A stretch of 64,000 nucleotides of DNA from Ooceraea biroi. Its lineage: Eukaryota > Arthropoda > Insecta > Hymenoptera > Formicidae. Of this stretch, positions 23,531 through 37,600 are shown in pieces. The stretch is taken from the NCBI RefSeq assembly GCF_003672135.1, contig NC_039516.1, forward strand, positions 10,089,838-10,153,837, given 5' to 3'. Numbering within the stretch: position 1 is the stretch's first letter; each line of letters begins with the position of its first letter. The position numbers were made by a program, and so were the translations under genes. Below the pieces are notes generated by a model. It saw nothing but the letters and a program-made list of their open reading frames with translations, had not been told where the DNA came from and ran no database searches.

Positions 23531-26500
23531 TGCGAGATAGGGGGTGGTTACGTGCGTGTGTGAGGAAGCTGCACAGACTCCGCCGTGACATAGAAGCCAA
23601 TATTTGTACGGGCGGTCGGCATCGGTTTCCTCCCCCGAATCCCCTCGAAAACGGACCTGCTAGTATTTATCGTGCAAACGGTCGCTTATCTCGATGGAGC
23701 TCGGTCATCAATCTATAAGCGCTTAACTTGAAAATTGGAGGAGCCAACGTCGCGATGACGCTGGCGTATCGGTCGCGGAAAGAAAGCCATCGCTGTATAG
23801 ATGATATAGCTATAACTCCGGGGGACAATGGACGTTCACCGAGAGTATCCCGGGAAACCTATATAATGACAGTAAGACGATATTCTCCCTAGAGGTGGAC
23901 AGGTGGGATGGATGCGGGGATGGACGACTTTTCCTCGACGAAATTGAAACCAGTGTCCAATTAGAGGGAGTCATTTAATATCGAAAATCGAGAGTACCGA
24001 CGAATTCAGCGCGCGCTCGGCGACCCGAACGAACTGATGTCGGTCTTCGTTCGACATTTCCAGGGAACTTTGTGTTAGCAAAATTTGATTCGAAGCTTAG
24101 ATGCTGAATCATTCGTGGCATCTACTTTCCAAAGGTGTCCAAGTTTAATCCCTCTCTCTCTTTCTCTCCTGGATCAAAGATTAAAAGCAAATTGGTATAA
24201 ATTCTTACATCAACAGAATTCTCGTGAAAGATTGGATTTCGCCGTCTTTGGAATCATACGTCTCGCTCGACAGAAATCGAAAATTTGACAGATGACGATT
24301 AAGGAAACTTCTATTAAGGACGAACCGTCAATAAACTCGAGAATTTCACTTTATCATCGTAATATCGATTCGGGCGAGTTCTCCGATTTCAATCTTCACT
24401 TCTCTCGCCAGGAAAAAGACAGGGCGACGCCGCCGCCTGGCGATCCTGCGGTCCTGCGCGCCAAGTACTCCGCTATCATTCCCTCGTTACTCAGAATCTT
24501 TCATTTTACGAGATCACCCCACCGAACGTTAATCCATTTTGCGCGACTTCTCTTCTACGAGCGTCGTAAAAATCGTCTATTGTACCCCACGTTACACACA
24601 CATATATCCCGAGGGTTATTCGATGTCTCTTCGCGTAAAGGCTCGGCGCGCAGCATCCTTTTGTGCGAACGTCGATCTTCCCTATCGGCGGAATTCGTCG
24701 CGAGACGTATAAACGCGCGATCGAATTTATATCGCAATTTTTCGGCGAGGTTTACGCGCAAACTCGACGGAGTTACGTACTCGGAAGCTTTACGCGAGTT
24801 CTCGAGCGCGTGTAAGTCGGGATCTGACTGTAACACGTTTCCATCCTAATGGGCCAATTAGGATCAGGATTAATGGGATGGGATCGGGCAACTCGGATCC
24901 TGGCGACTTCGAGTTGTACGTTTACTACTTGGAAGGAGAGCCTCATGCGGGAGACATCCGACATCACGAAATTTCAAAGTGCACTCGCGCTGGTAACAAA
25001 AATATCAAAGTGTCGCGCGAGCCAACGAGCTGAAAAAGCCGAGAGCTGACAAACGAAGGGACAGAAGGTGGCAATAAAATCGCTATTATTTCGCTTGATT
25101 TTACGTCGGGATTGCGCCGGAAATTCCGCTTTTGCATAAGGCTGATCGAGGCGCGGCGAGGTGCCATTTACGCGACACCCGCACGAACGTACCTACGTAC
25201 GTATGTCACGTGAAATTAGCATAAAAGCACAATTCGTGTGCATGCGAGCAATTTTTACTCTTTAAACGCACCTGCTTCGGCCATCCGCAGCGGAATAACG
25301 CAGACTCGGGGCCCGCCGGAACCGCGCTGACCTTCGCGTTTTACAGCTCGTGGCTTAGGCTCTCTGGCCTGCAGGCGCGTTCCGTGCAGGTGACGGTGGC
25401 GTAATTATATATCGGAGGCGCGATTAAAATGCGAACGCAATATTCGCGCGCGCGGACGGACGTCCGCATTCGGTAATTCTCATGCGGGCGTGCTCCCCTT
25501 TTTTTCATTTTCTGTCTCTTGCCTCGCAAATTTTACAGGTCTTTTCTTCCCTGCCTTTCTCTTTTTTCTCTTTGAGATATCTGTTCGTCGGATTGGAGGG
25601 GACACACGGTTGTCGTATCGCGCGCTTTATCGTATTAAATTATAAACAATAATGCGTCGTGCCTCCCTTTCACATCGAGACACGATCCTGACGTTATTCG
25701 TTGGTATTCTCTTTTTTTTCGCCGGATATTGCGTAATACGTTGTATTACCTAGCAACGTGCGCGCGCGTCGGCGTGACGTGACGTCGAGCTGTCGGGGCC
25801 GCGCGTACTTCCGGAACAAACGAGGACCACCGTTAAAATCTCCGCATCGTTATAATCCGTATCGCAAATACAAGTTACACGCGCTCGCCCAATTTTATCC
25901 CTTCCGTTGTATTTTCTGGCGAAAAAAAGAACGGCAACGCGATCGCCGTTCTCGTTCGATAATGGAACGTGACAAAGTATGACTTGGCGCGACGTGCACT
26001 ATATCCCTACTTTAATCCTGTTCTTTTTTTCCTCTGTCTCTCTTCCACCCCCACGCGCGCTCTCTCGGGCTCTCTTTTTTCCACACTCTCATCCGTTCTC
26101 TCGTGCATTTCAGGGATTTTCGCGGAACACTCTTCGTCAGGTAACGCTGATGTTGTTACACAGTAGCTGCGATCGAGTGAAGTGAAAAGGTGACGAGAGA
26201 TAAAGGTCGACGCGCTGTAACGCCGTCAACGTCGTTCACTGGTCGCCGCCGCCCTCGCCCCTTTTTTGATGGCGAAAAAAATGAGTTACGTCGCGCCCAT
26301 TTAGGACGACCCGGATAATTTCGCGCATCCGGGACGTCGGGATTTATACGTGTCCCCCTCTCGTGTCTCTTTCTCTCTTGCTTTCCTCTTGCTCCCTTTT
26401 TCTCTCATTCACGGAGATGGACGCTCGTTAGGCGTATCGCTCCGTCAAACGGCACGGTAAAAAGCGACGGCCACGTCGCTCCGATCGATTATCGATAGCC

Positions 26501-27349
26501 GGTTGGTTGCCCGCGTCGGGTGATAGTTGTTTTGCACTCCGATCTTGTAATTAGGCTTGCTGCAACGCGACGCGCTTGCCGCCTCCTTTCTTCGTCGGCG
26601 ATGCTCGGTCAAAATGGCTGCGATTCGAGAGAGCGGAACCACGAAGATTAAACGACCCCTAAAATTATCATTTGAGAAGCTTCGGGCGGGAGGATACGGG
26701 AGATGCGCGTGCATACCGGCCGCGTTATCCGGTATTTCACTTTTTCATATCGCGGATATCGCCGAGAAATAAATGCGTTCCGAGCGGGAGCGGGTTTCAT
26801 CTTCTCAAAAGTGCACACGTATATAAAGTATATGTATACGACGGAAGCAAGCATATTGCGAGCAACGCGCTGCAGTAAATCTGGTCATCCTTCGCGAGTA
26901 AGACTCGTCCGTAATCCAAGCATTGTACTTCTTTCAAACATTCTGCAAAAAAAGAAAACGGAGAAAGAGAAGAAAAAGAACTGCGTACGTTCGCCGACTG
27001 CGTCTTGGCGCAAGTGTCGATACAAGAACGCCGAGTACCATAACCCGTGACACGCAAACTGGAACTAAAGGAAAGAGTGCAGTACATTAACGTTTTTTTG
27101 TGGCTTAATAATCAAATTTCTGTTAACGCGATCATCTCGCCATCGGCTGAAATCGGCTGAGAATCGATTTGCCGAACGCTTCTCCCTCTAATTCTCGGGG
27201 TTTCCGTGGCACCGCAATTTCGTCGTACAAGAATCGACTGCGGCCTGGTCGCGGCGATGTGCAGACGACAGTTGATGGATGTTCAGGTGCATCGACGTCC
27301 GCGCGTGGTGCAGTCCGCTCCATTTATTACCCTCGGCTTCGCCATTCGG

Positions 27350-27377
27350 CGATGTATCGACTGGCATCGATACATCG
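27350..27377. repeat. Short hairpin with 11-bp arms
   Basis: CGATGTATCGA and its exact reverse complement are separated by a 6-nt loop. It is too short for a miRNA precursor. Confidence 0.65.
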
Positions 27378-28028
27378 GTGCGAAACGTGACACATGGGGT
27401 GCAGACCGCGAGTATCCAAATGAGGGTGGTACGGTTACGTGAGCGATTGACGAGGATCTATTTGCGCGCGCGGCACCCTCGCGCGAGTAAACAGGAAGCA
27501 GGTTTTTCTTAGCCCGGACCCGCGAAATCGCGGATTCACCATCGCGGGATGAAGGGGTCGTGTAAACACCGGCTCGCAGCACGCGGCTCCTCGCGTAATA
27601 TCGCGATCGGGAGTGATTAATGGCGGAGGCGCGCCATTTAACCACCGCTTTTACATTCTGACACGGAGCAGCGGGGCACGGAGGCCGGCGATGTTCGAGG
27701 TGGATGCTAAGAATAATACGAAGGTCTATAAAGGAAACGCGGAATGGCTGTACAGATAAAGTGCGCAGGAAATCAGCCACTACAGCTTCCTCCCCCCGAG
27801 CGCGACCCCGGCCGAGCGCGAGCGCATAATGTCCGTGCTTTATTCGCAAATCCTCAGTGGTAGCGAGGACGGGGTGCAGGGGTCGAGCAGAGGTAGATAG
27901 CGTATATCACGCGAAAAATATAGTTACATTAACTGCAATTTATAATGGATTTCGCCGCCGCGAATTACTCATTGTTCCGTTCCGGAGCATACGGCCCCGG
28001 CTCTCCGCGCCCGCTCCGTCCTCTCTCG

Positions 28029-28080
28029 TCTGATTTATGCTTCTGGTTTACCGGACTATTAACGCCCCGCAACACTGTTA
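28029..28080 (+). repeat. Dispersed repeat, copy 1
   Basis: This roughly 52-bp segment aligns to 34634-34689 in the same orientation with a few substitutions and a small indel. Shared blocks include TCTGATTTAT, GGACTATTAA and GCAACACT. The flanks are not alike. It may be a fragment of an old transposon or a duplicated regulatory module. Confidence 0.6.
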
Positions 28081-29470
28081 ATAATCGTCGCGGCGGGAGA
28101 TCGCGGACTTTTTTCCGCGATGTCGAGAACGTCGTTTCGATCGATGGGGATTTGCGGGGATGCACTTTCAGTCCGACGAGTATTTTCCATTTTAATATAT
28201 GCCAACTAGTCGAAGCATATTTTTCGACAAATCCGAGCAAAATATCGATACTTTTTAAGCCATGTATAGTCATATTGCAGGATTAATCAGAACGACGAGC
28301 GCAAAATAGATTAATAGTGACTAAACTTTGCCACAGAAATTTGATATTCGACTTGACAGTTGAAACGTTTCGTGTTATAATAGGAATATTAGAAGCAGAG
28401 AAGCCGGAATAGAATATTCAGTACGCTATTAACTTAATTATTAGATTATTTTCGGAAAAACGTCATGGCAACGGCAGTCGATCTCGAAACGAGTCTCGGC
28501 GAGTTCAATTTTAATAATCGGTGTTTATCCCTTCGCACGTGCGGCGTATGCGAAGGGACGGTAAGGAACAAATCCGCTTTTCACGGTAATAATGGCACGT
28601 ATCCTTTCGCTATCAAGCCGCGATATTGCAATTTCTTGCTTGGATCGTCGACTAAAGCGCTCGCAACCCGTTTTCCCATGCCGTGCTCCAGTTTTTCTAC
28701 TCGTGTGAGACACCGCCTCTCGACAGCAACGACACGTGCACTCCGATAAAAATCATTTTCGAATCATTTTAATTCGTCGCTAGCTGCTGATCGGAAGCAA
28801 TGTTCTACACTATGTAGAGGCGCAAATCATGCATTCAGATAAACGCGACTACCAGTAAGATCAACATAAACACGAACATATGGACATGGGCTCGCACCCT
28901 CGAAATAAAATATTGATGAGAGATTAATCCAGCACGGCCGGCCGGTGCGTATTTGGGAAAGAATTTCAGCACGATCCGCTTTATTTCAGTTCCATAGTTT
29001 TCGACAATGTATTAATCACACTTCAAAGTGACTATACTAATAACGTTTCTAGCTCTTGCGTAATGTGTACCGACAGTGAATGTAACGTAATAATTCCCGA
29101 ATTCACGGCGTTAATGCCGCTGCATCAGTCGGGCGGGGTGGAGGGCCAGGCACAGACAAAACAGTAAACTATCATCTATTAAATTGCAGAACTTGAAGTC
29201 GTTAGAGCCGAGCTTACGCGAGTTATGCTTTCGGAGGTAAGATCGCGATTTGTCGTAAAAGACCGAGCTCGCTCGTGCCCTGCCGGCGCCCGCGCCGTTC
29301 CGCGTTAATTAATTTGTTAATTAATTCCGAACTATAGAGCGCGCGAGGCAGTTGGATAATTCTAAAATTCACTTACGGCGCGCCGTGCGCGCGCACAACC
29401 TTTGCTCGCGAACTAATTTATTATGGCGATGGTTTCCGCGGCTGGTAAAGGGAAGAAAACGCCATCTCTA

Positions 29471-29491
29471 TCGTCGTCGTCGTCGTCGTCG
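29471..29491 (+). repeat. (TCG)7 microsatellite
   Basis: Seven uninterrupted TCG triplets. In the plus frame that starts at 29423 they would encode part of an 8-serine run, but no domain supports that frame as a gene. Confidence 0.85.
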
Positions 29492-31177
29492 TCCGCGCCG
29501 GGCGTTAAAGTGCCTGCAAACGGAGATTCAAGCTTTCCGAAAATCACAGCGGACAAATCACCGGAAGTAATGAGCGTGCGCCGTCGCGCGACACGCTCTG
29601 CGAGGCCGTCGTCGCGCCCTGGCGGAACTAAATGCCCTGCGACCGCGAAATTTTTGCAAGGTTTCGTACCGTTAACAAAACTCAGGAGAGAAACCACAGC
29701 GCCGGCAGTCAGCTGCAGCTTAATTAAAAACGCTGAGTGGCTCGGATTATTTTTCTTATTGGACTTTTAAGTACGTGCGCGCGCACCGCACGAATGCGCA
29801 ATCTACCTCTCGCTGCATTCCCATCCTGCGATTGCATGAAGAATGCATCGTAATTGGCTATGCCATGCCTGCGATATTTTAGGAGAACTATAAAAAGATA
29901 AATGGTTATCATAAAAGAATTTATGAATGTCCTTCGTTCTAATTCTCCCGAAATACATTTTTGTTTTCAATTAAAAGCAATTACCGGAAAATTGATCAAG
30001 GTGGATATATGAAACTATAATTTATGTACATTTTTAAGAATCCGACAGTAAGAGTTTTAATCTTACTTGAAGCTGACCAGCATAGGTTGTAAAAATATTT
30101 TTCAAGGATATAATTGTTGGTGTCGTGAAAAGATTATTCAAACATTAGTGCAAAGTCGGGCATCGTCGACTTTTATTGAGAATGATATGAATAAACTTTT
30201 CTAACACATCTTTTCGACAGAGATGCAGGGTGCCTCGAAAATAGCTGCCGGAAATCTCACGGCGCAAGTGGCTAAATGCGATAATAAGTAACGAATGTAG
30301 GTCAGTCGCGAGAATTTCGGATAAAATGGCGCGACTAATTTCAGCGTATTATCGCCACCTCTGGTCAAAAAATAACGAGACTGTATGAGTGCAGTGTATA
30401 TGTGTACCCGAAAAAGCTGTTATAATTTCGACACGGACGAGCATTCGTGTCACCAGCGATGATTTAATCGATTTGTAACGATAGAATCTTATTTCTTGTC
30501 CTAATAGAATATGCAACATTTTTATTCATTTGTCAGTTCATTTTGATGAGAGACTCTCGAAAGCTGTTAACCGATATCTCGTTTACATATTTTTTGCGAT
30601 ATTAATTCAATAAGCCAATCTCAGTTAACAGCAAATCTCAGAAGCGTTTGAAATCGGATGAATATAACTTCGTTCAAACTTCGTGTATTTTCTGAGTTTT
30701 ATAAATCGATTGATGTGATTGTTGATAAGATTATCGTACAAATGATTTGGCCCATTTACTATCACGTATCATGATAGGATAAGGAATCTCGTAAAAAATA
30801 TAATCGTGTGGGGGAGGGAGAGGAGGCTGACGTCGTCCAGCAACATGTGCATACCCGAATCGTACATACCCGATGTTTCAAAAGGCAAATACCAATTGCG
30901 AACGCGAGTCACGCCACTCGCGATTTTATCCCTCACGGTTTGCGAACATGCAGAGACGCGTGAAGCCTCGCTCTTTCATGCCTGACTTTAACCACTCGTT
31001 TAAACACGGGAAACGCGACGGCCGGATGGCGCATCTAATCATACCTCATCGTTGGGCCGACGTTAATTCGATAATTATGCTTAGCAGTTACCTGTTGCGT
31101 TGTGTGTGCCGGCGGATTTTTCGACGAGCGCCTATGCGATCGATATAAGCGAGTTCTTTTGCATCGAGGCAAACGAG

Positions 31178-31205
31178 CTGTTAGCTGTTAACTGTTAGCT
31201 GTTCA
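31178..31205 (+). repeat. 7-bp tandem repeat, four units
   Basis: The unit CTGTTAG is repeated four times with minor changes (CTGTTAG, CTGTTAA, CTGTTAG, CTGTTCA). Confidence 0.75.
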
Positions 31206-32943
31206 GCCGAGCCACGACGTGAATTAGACGGGACTTATTTTGCTGATATCGATTTCGTCGATGGTCTCGATACACTCCGATTTTCCCATCGCAAAATCGT
31301 GAATATTAGAGGGAGGAGCGCAGGGGAAAAAGTTTTGACTTGGACGCGGCGTAACGTTGACAAAGCGCTGTAAATTTGAATCGTCGATAAAATAAAACAT
31401 CGAGCGCGCGGGACAGGCGACAATACAAATGGAACAAGTTTGTCCACTTGTCAGTCAAAGGACAGTGCACTGGCCAAACGTGCGGCTTTACAAGAAAAAG
31501 ATATCAAGTTGTGTGCGAGTTGCGCGACCGAAATTGGTCAGATAAAATAGTTTTTATACATCACCGTTCCGTATCCGGATCTCTCTCTTTTTTCGCGTGT
31601 TTTTGTTCAAACCCGATTCTTTTAATCCTCGGATTTTTAATTCGCATCGGAAAACATACCGCAGAGTACACTCTTTATTCACTGGTAAATATAACGCTCT
31701 GTAAAATCTTACTACAAGGGAGCTTTCTATCAAAATAAATTTTTATATAAATGTATAACATGCCTCATAGGTAAACTTCACTTTTCAAATGAAAACTCTC
31801 TCTCTCTCTCTCGAAAGTAGAACGCAAGAGTCTTAATTTGAAAAGCAGAATTACATCTGCCATCGTTGAGTAGAATCAGTTTTTTCCAGCAATTATGTTT
31901 TTGCAATAGATTTTTGCAAATTCATCAGTTGCCTGTCCGGAAAAATAAATATGACATGATACCTACACATTTTGTACATTTCATTTAATCCCACGTGCGT
32001 GAAATATGCAAGCCGTGTAACACTTTCCGCTTTTATCTCGAAAAATATCGATGTACCCGTATATAGAGAGGGAAGAAGACAGAGAGAGAACCGTATCTGG
32101 ATGGTCTTATGACACTAGGCTAAGAGGGAAAAATTCCATTTCGCGCCTTTATGGAGCGAAGCGTGTGCAGCAATAAAAGTTGTTCGTCTCGCAGTGATGT
32201 GCAGGATTGTCGCAAACGTGACATCGAAGAATTTAGCCACGAAAATTCATGTGCAGTCACAGATAAATTAGAGAATACAAATTAATAAAATATGTTAGAG
32301 ATGTCAGTTAATATAAGTAATATTTTTGAAAATATCATTTAACCGGGTCAAAAGAAATAGCACAAAACGCGCTACTTTTAGATGCGTCGTTCGCGTGCGA
32401 TATGTTTTTGGAGTGCGATATTATTAAATACAATAAAGGAAAGAATATTATATTTTCCAATTCCCCAGAATAATCTCTCGCGATTTCGAGATCGGTGCAT
32501 AACAATACATCGATTTCGCGAATTCGACGAACATACGGATCAACAAGCGCGATACGTCCGTCATAAAAGCTGCCTATTTCGCCCGCGGAATAGCTCGACG
32601 GCTTCTTCGATCGGTCCGCATTTAATCCGACCGGGTTATCGCGCATCCGATTCGCATGTGTCCCTTGGGCAAAGACGGAAAAAATTTTTGTTCAGGATTC
32701 CATTCGAGGGAAAAATTACGTGCGCGCTTGCGTTCTCTCTTCCTCTTCTTCTTTCTCTGTCGCGCCCTTAGTCCTTTGCAACCAAGAAGCTGCGAGATTG
32801 GATTCGCGAAACAAAGGGCCTTATAATATATGTATTACACGAGTTCTCAACTTGTGACAGTTTCCTGAATAATTTTCGAAGTATCCATCCCGTCCCGCCC
32901 CCCGACCTGAGATGTATGCCATATAATTTCGCGTCTCCCTCCA

Positions 32944-33008
32944 AGTATACATGTATATACACATGAAAATGCGCGCATGCACACGTGCGCATACACACGT
33001 ACTTGTAC
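32944..33008. repeat. Alternating purine-pyrimidine tract
   Basis: Mixed GTATAC, ACATG, GCGCGCATGC and CACGTGCGCA steps give a Z-DNA-prone tract of about 65 bp. Confidence 0.55.
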
Positions 33009-34633
33009 ACCCTTACATGCACCTGAAATATTTAATCGTAGACTCGATTGGCCGCACGCGAATCACTCCGCGCAATACTCGCGCTCGCGCGATTTCAGCC
33101 GACAATCCGACTCGCTCGCGCTCACGGCCGAGCTAAAAGCTCAAAGCTTTATGCTCTCATCCGACTTTAAGCTTTCATCCGCGACGCGCGTACATACTCC
33201 TCTCGGACGTGTTGCACCGCGCCGGAACTCGGCATCATATACCTTTCCCTCTGGTTCGACGATAATATTTAATTTAATTCCGCGGCAGCCATCCCTCCGG
33301 ACGCGCGCCGTAAAAATCTTTTATGTCTCTATAAAAAAAAAGGAAAAAAGGGAGCAACGAAATGGACCGCCGCGGCGCGTACATCCGCGGGCAACGTGGC
33401 CGTGCGATTTCCGTTTAATTGGCTGCGCGGGTCGTTGCTATTTTTCAGGACGCGATGCGCGGTCTCCTGCGTGTAGGGGGATGATTCCGGCGCACAGGTG
33501 CTTCGAACAGCGTGACGCATTTCACGCCAATAATCACTGCAATCGTTCTGCTCGCGAAAGTCGACGAACGCGTGATTTCAGTAATAATTGAAAGCTCACG
33601 ACTACAGTTGGAAATATCAGAAGAAATAACTGTCACGTACATAAATGCGCGCAGATTTCAGGATTTGAAAATAGAAAATAACTCGCGCTAATGTTAACAT
33701 GGTTGACTACTTTGATCCGTCATAATCTAATACTGCTTTTTCCCGTTTCTTTTGTTAGACTCAAAATTTCATTGGGAAAAGCGTCAGATATATCCACAAC
33801 ACGGATATTTTGGCGTTCGACGTCAATCATTCAACATTACTTTTGCACGAAGTTACGATGTAATGTTCTCATCGGCACAGATCATTCCATGTATGCGATC
33901 ATATATCCCCGATACTTATTCGCGATCGAACACCGATTGCACCCGTATAAATAGGAATCTCGTCTTGCACGCGGTTTTATCCGGCGATCGGGCGCACATC
34001 GAGCGTAAACCTTTACACTTTTATCCAAACACTTTTATCTTTACTTCACCCCCGGTGATATCCGCGGTGTAAAACTGGCCGATCGACTTCCATTCGGACG
34101 TTGGGCGATTATGTTCAATTAGCCGCGATATCAGTCTCGCTCGAAAGTTTCACGGTAAGAAGGGCCTCGATCTGATGGGGCGCGATAAGAGAAACGAGCC
34201 CTACCGTCCCCTGATCATGATCGAGGCTGTCCTGGGACATTTGCATGCTTGTAGCAGCAAGATCTGTAATATTGCGTGCGCTGTTCACTTTTAGATTCAA
34301 TTAATTTGGTTTTTTCGGGTTTACTACTCGCTTGTATGTTTTATTAGAATTTTATCTTAACAATTACAACGGCCGACTTTTGACTACGGCAATAAATGTT
34401 TTTTGCGGTAATGTATTAATAAGCCGCCGTGCGGTTTATCTCGTATTAATACCGCGTAGCAGGGATGAAGAAACTTCTCCTGGCACTTCGCACGAAATAT
34501 AATTTACAGCGAGATTTACTCGCCATAACAGTCGGCAGACTAATCACGAAATCGCGCGCGGCGCGTGTCCACCGATCGTGGCGCGCTTAAAAAAATCACC
34601 GTCCGCTCGCCGCTTTTATCTGCCGCGCTCGCC

Positions 34634-34689
34634 TCTGATTTATACTTCTGATTTACTGGACTATTAAAAACACCGCGCAACACTATTAA
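34634..34689 (+). repeat. Dispersed repeat, copy 2
   Basis: This is the partner of 28029-28080, about 6.6 kb away in the same orientation. The order of the conserved blocks is the same, with an insertion of a few bases after the GGACTATTAA block. Confidence 0.6.
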
Positions 34690-37600
34690 CCCCGCATTTT
34701 ATGGTCTTTTTATTTTCGCCAAAAACCCCGGTATTTCTTTTTTTTCGACCAATCGTGCTTGCTTTATAGCGCGCGCGTGTGTGCGCGAATGATTTTAAAT
34801 TATAAGTCCCGAAAATATTTCAAATCCAAAATATCGGCGACATCCTGTCAAAGGTAATACGAAACGCTTAACGAAATAGGATATCAGGAATGCGGGATGT
34901 GAGTGTGCATTTCTGTAAAACGCGCGCTTTGAAATTAAATAACATTATTTGCGTGAAATATCCTCGAAAATCCTTTTTTTCCTTCTCGTTCGTTAATGTG
35001 ACAAACTACTCGATTGGAGTCCATCGGAGAGCGACGAGGTCCGCACAAAATCGGCGCGCCGACGGCGTCCAAAAAACCGGAAACGCGACGCGGCGCGCCT
35101 AAATTCGCGACGCCTAAACTAGTCGCGCCGTAAATCGGCGCGCCTAAAATCCGCTCGCAGCCTTTATCGGCGGCACGAGGCGTGAAATCCGCTGGCCGGA
35201 TCTCATGATAGCCTTGCCGCCCTCGGCTCGTCGCCGCTCGATCGTTCTAATTCGCCTCGACGTTCACCCTGAAACGATCACACGCGGCACATACGCGCGC
35301 ACGCACGCACACGTCCATACATCACATGTACACGGTCGGGGCGGGGTACGGGGGGTGGAGGGGACCGGGCGGAAATTCCGGCCGCCGAGCGATCAGTTTT
35401 GCGGATACGACGTATCCGGTGATTTGGCATTGTTGCCCGCGGCGAGCGCAGCGTCAATGGACGCACGCAGGTAGAACGTCGAGCGAGCGAACACACTCGC
35501 ACGGATGCTCGCACGCGGCCCCGTGTCATCGCCAGGTGGATCCTCCTTCCAGCTGTAACCGCGTCCATCGCGCTGTTTTTTTTTAGGGGAGAGTTCTCTC
35601 TCCTACGTCGCTCCCTTTCTGCCACCCACGCTCGATCTCTCTCGTTTCTCTCATTCTCTTTTTTTTCAGCGAAGGGGAAGGGAGGTCCGCGTCCGTTTGT
35701 CGATCGGTCAAATCGAGTTTCGCTGCGGAACCACCTCTTTGAAGTCCCGCTCGCGGAATAAAGATACCACGTCACCCCGCGCCGATCGACGGCTTCAAAA
35801 GGCACTTTTTTTGAAGTCACGCTCGCGCACGATTGCCCTCCGGTGCAACGGCCAGTACCCCAAAAAGCACGGCTTCAGGAGTTATCGGGGACGGCAGGAA
35901 CGGTTTGCACCCCGTGAAACAGTCAAGTCCTACTCGCGCCGCATCGCGCTCCGCCGCGCGTATTCTCCGTTTCCGGCGTATGTGGCGGCCGACGTTCTGC
36001 CCTCGCCCACCGCGCGGATATCGATTTTCTAGTTTACACCCGCGGCAACGACCGGAACGCAGAAATAGTAAAGCGAAAGAAAGGTGGCCGTCCGTACAAG
36101 AGCACGAACGTACATCGCGTCATCATGTCATGGTGGAAAAATATAAATGAGAGAAGAATTACGCGAGAGTGCCGGGCGCCGCGGGAAAAATGGGATATAA
36201 ATATCGCGGTTATCGCGCATTTATCTGACCATCGCAGCTGTAACGGTGGTGCGAATCGCCCTGCACGTTAGTAGCACCATCGCCGCTATAAGCGCGGCGG
36301 CGTAGAGTGTAAATCGCGCAAATGCAATCCGTGTGTTGTCGAAGGCGCCCGTGTCCGTCGTCCCGCCGCGGGATGGGTTTATCGGACGGATCTTTATCGA
36401 TGATATTGACCACCCTCTCGTCCACACGTTACGTTTGTCTGCCGTCGTCGGCCGCTGCTTTGATGGCCGATACCGCAGGCGCGGACCGTAAAACACGCGG
36501 TTCTCCACCGACGACGGCTATTAGCCAGCGGTATTTCGTCTGCTCGCCGTACTCTCCTTTATGACCTTTCCTTTACGTGTTCTTATCCGCCATCTACTCT
36601 TCACCCTATCTGTCCTCTCCCCTGTGATTCCCTCTTCTCCTCGTGATATTTAAACATTCCCGCCTAGAACAGTCGGACTCGTCGGTTCTGACAAATGTCA
36701 CGCGCTTCCAGATTTATTTATCCGCCGGATTTATTTGTACGCTCCGATCTGGCGCGCCTGTTAAACCGTACCACCGATTTTAGATGCGACCTTTTCCATT
36801 TCCGGAAAAACGTTTGACGGGGGTAGTAATGGCCGGATGCGTAGCAATGCACACGACGTATTCGTATATATTACGATATTATATGATTTACGTATATATT
36901 AATATTATATAATTATAATCAAGACTGAGATCACTGCAGGCCATGATGATCGACAGAATAAAGCAGGATTAAAAATCTGCCATAAGCTAATTAATCCGCG
37001 ATTATACGATTACTGACAATAATTATTGACACTTATTACAATGTATTAATTAATCGTTATTAAACGCAACTATGTTACCAGCGGCTGACGTGTCCGTAAC
37101 AATTTTATGCGACCGCTGATTATTGCCATGATTATATAGCCGGCGATTATGCAGTTCTCTGAATCTAGTTATTGATTAACGCGGTGCTGGTGCGATTAGT
37201 CAAAATTTCCGGTCGCCCGCAAGGTGTTCACCCGAACTCCCGTCCCACCCATGTAGAATTGACATCTCGTAGTCTCGCGAAAGTCGCTGGAACATGCGAA
37301 AAATGATGGCGCGGCCTGATAATGCTGTGCTCGCTATCGACGGATCAAGCGTCGTCCCTATTTACCATGAATGGTAATCAGACGGTCGCTATCGTCGCGC
37401 CGGGATGAAGACTCCCTGGCTCCCGGTACACCTGAATGTAAAATTTACGTAAATTTCCCCGTTCGCCGCTCGCTTCGTCCCTCTCTTCCGCTTTCTCCCT
37501 ACACTTCTGCTTAGATTCCGCATAGAGAACCGAGCGAAATTTTTGCTCCTCTCTTTCACAATAGAACGTCCCATCTCAGACTCCTTCCTCGCTCGACAAG

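Larger units (their letters stand above)
23181..28028. other. Non-coding stretch, no gene seen
   Basis: The region holds an alternating purine-pyrimidine tract at 23435-23530 and a small 11-bp hairpin at 27350-27377. The open frames at 24292-24849 (185 codons) and 27283-27849 (minus, 188 codons) have arginine- and serine-rich composition with no recognisable domain. I treat them as chance frames. Confidence 0.5.
28082..34633. other. Non-coding stretch with a long AT-rich block
   Basis: No gene is recognised. From about 29880 to 32340 the sequence is AT-rich and CpG-poor compared with its surroundings, like the mobile elements further right, but no terminal repeats could be matched by eye. 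The frame at 29423-29770 contains a (TCG)7 serine run and otherwise no recognisable features. Confidence 0.5.

Noticed and set aside
24292..24849. 185-codon plus-strand frame
   Set aside because: Composition is arginine- and serine-rich without any recognisable motif, and an overlapping minus-strand frame of 93 codons is equally plausible.
29423..29770. 115-codon frame with eight serines in a row
   Set aside because: The serine run is a (TCG)7 microsatellite. There is no domain or supporting splice or promoter signal, so I could not support it as a gene.
32977..33591. 204-codon plus-strand frame
   Set aside because: It begins inside a Z-DNA-prone microsatellite-like tract and has no recognisable domain.
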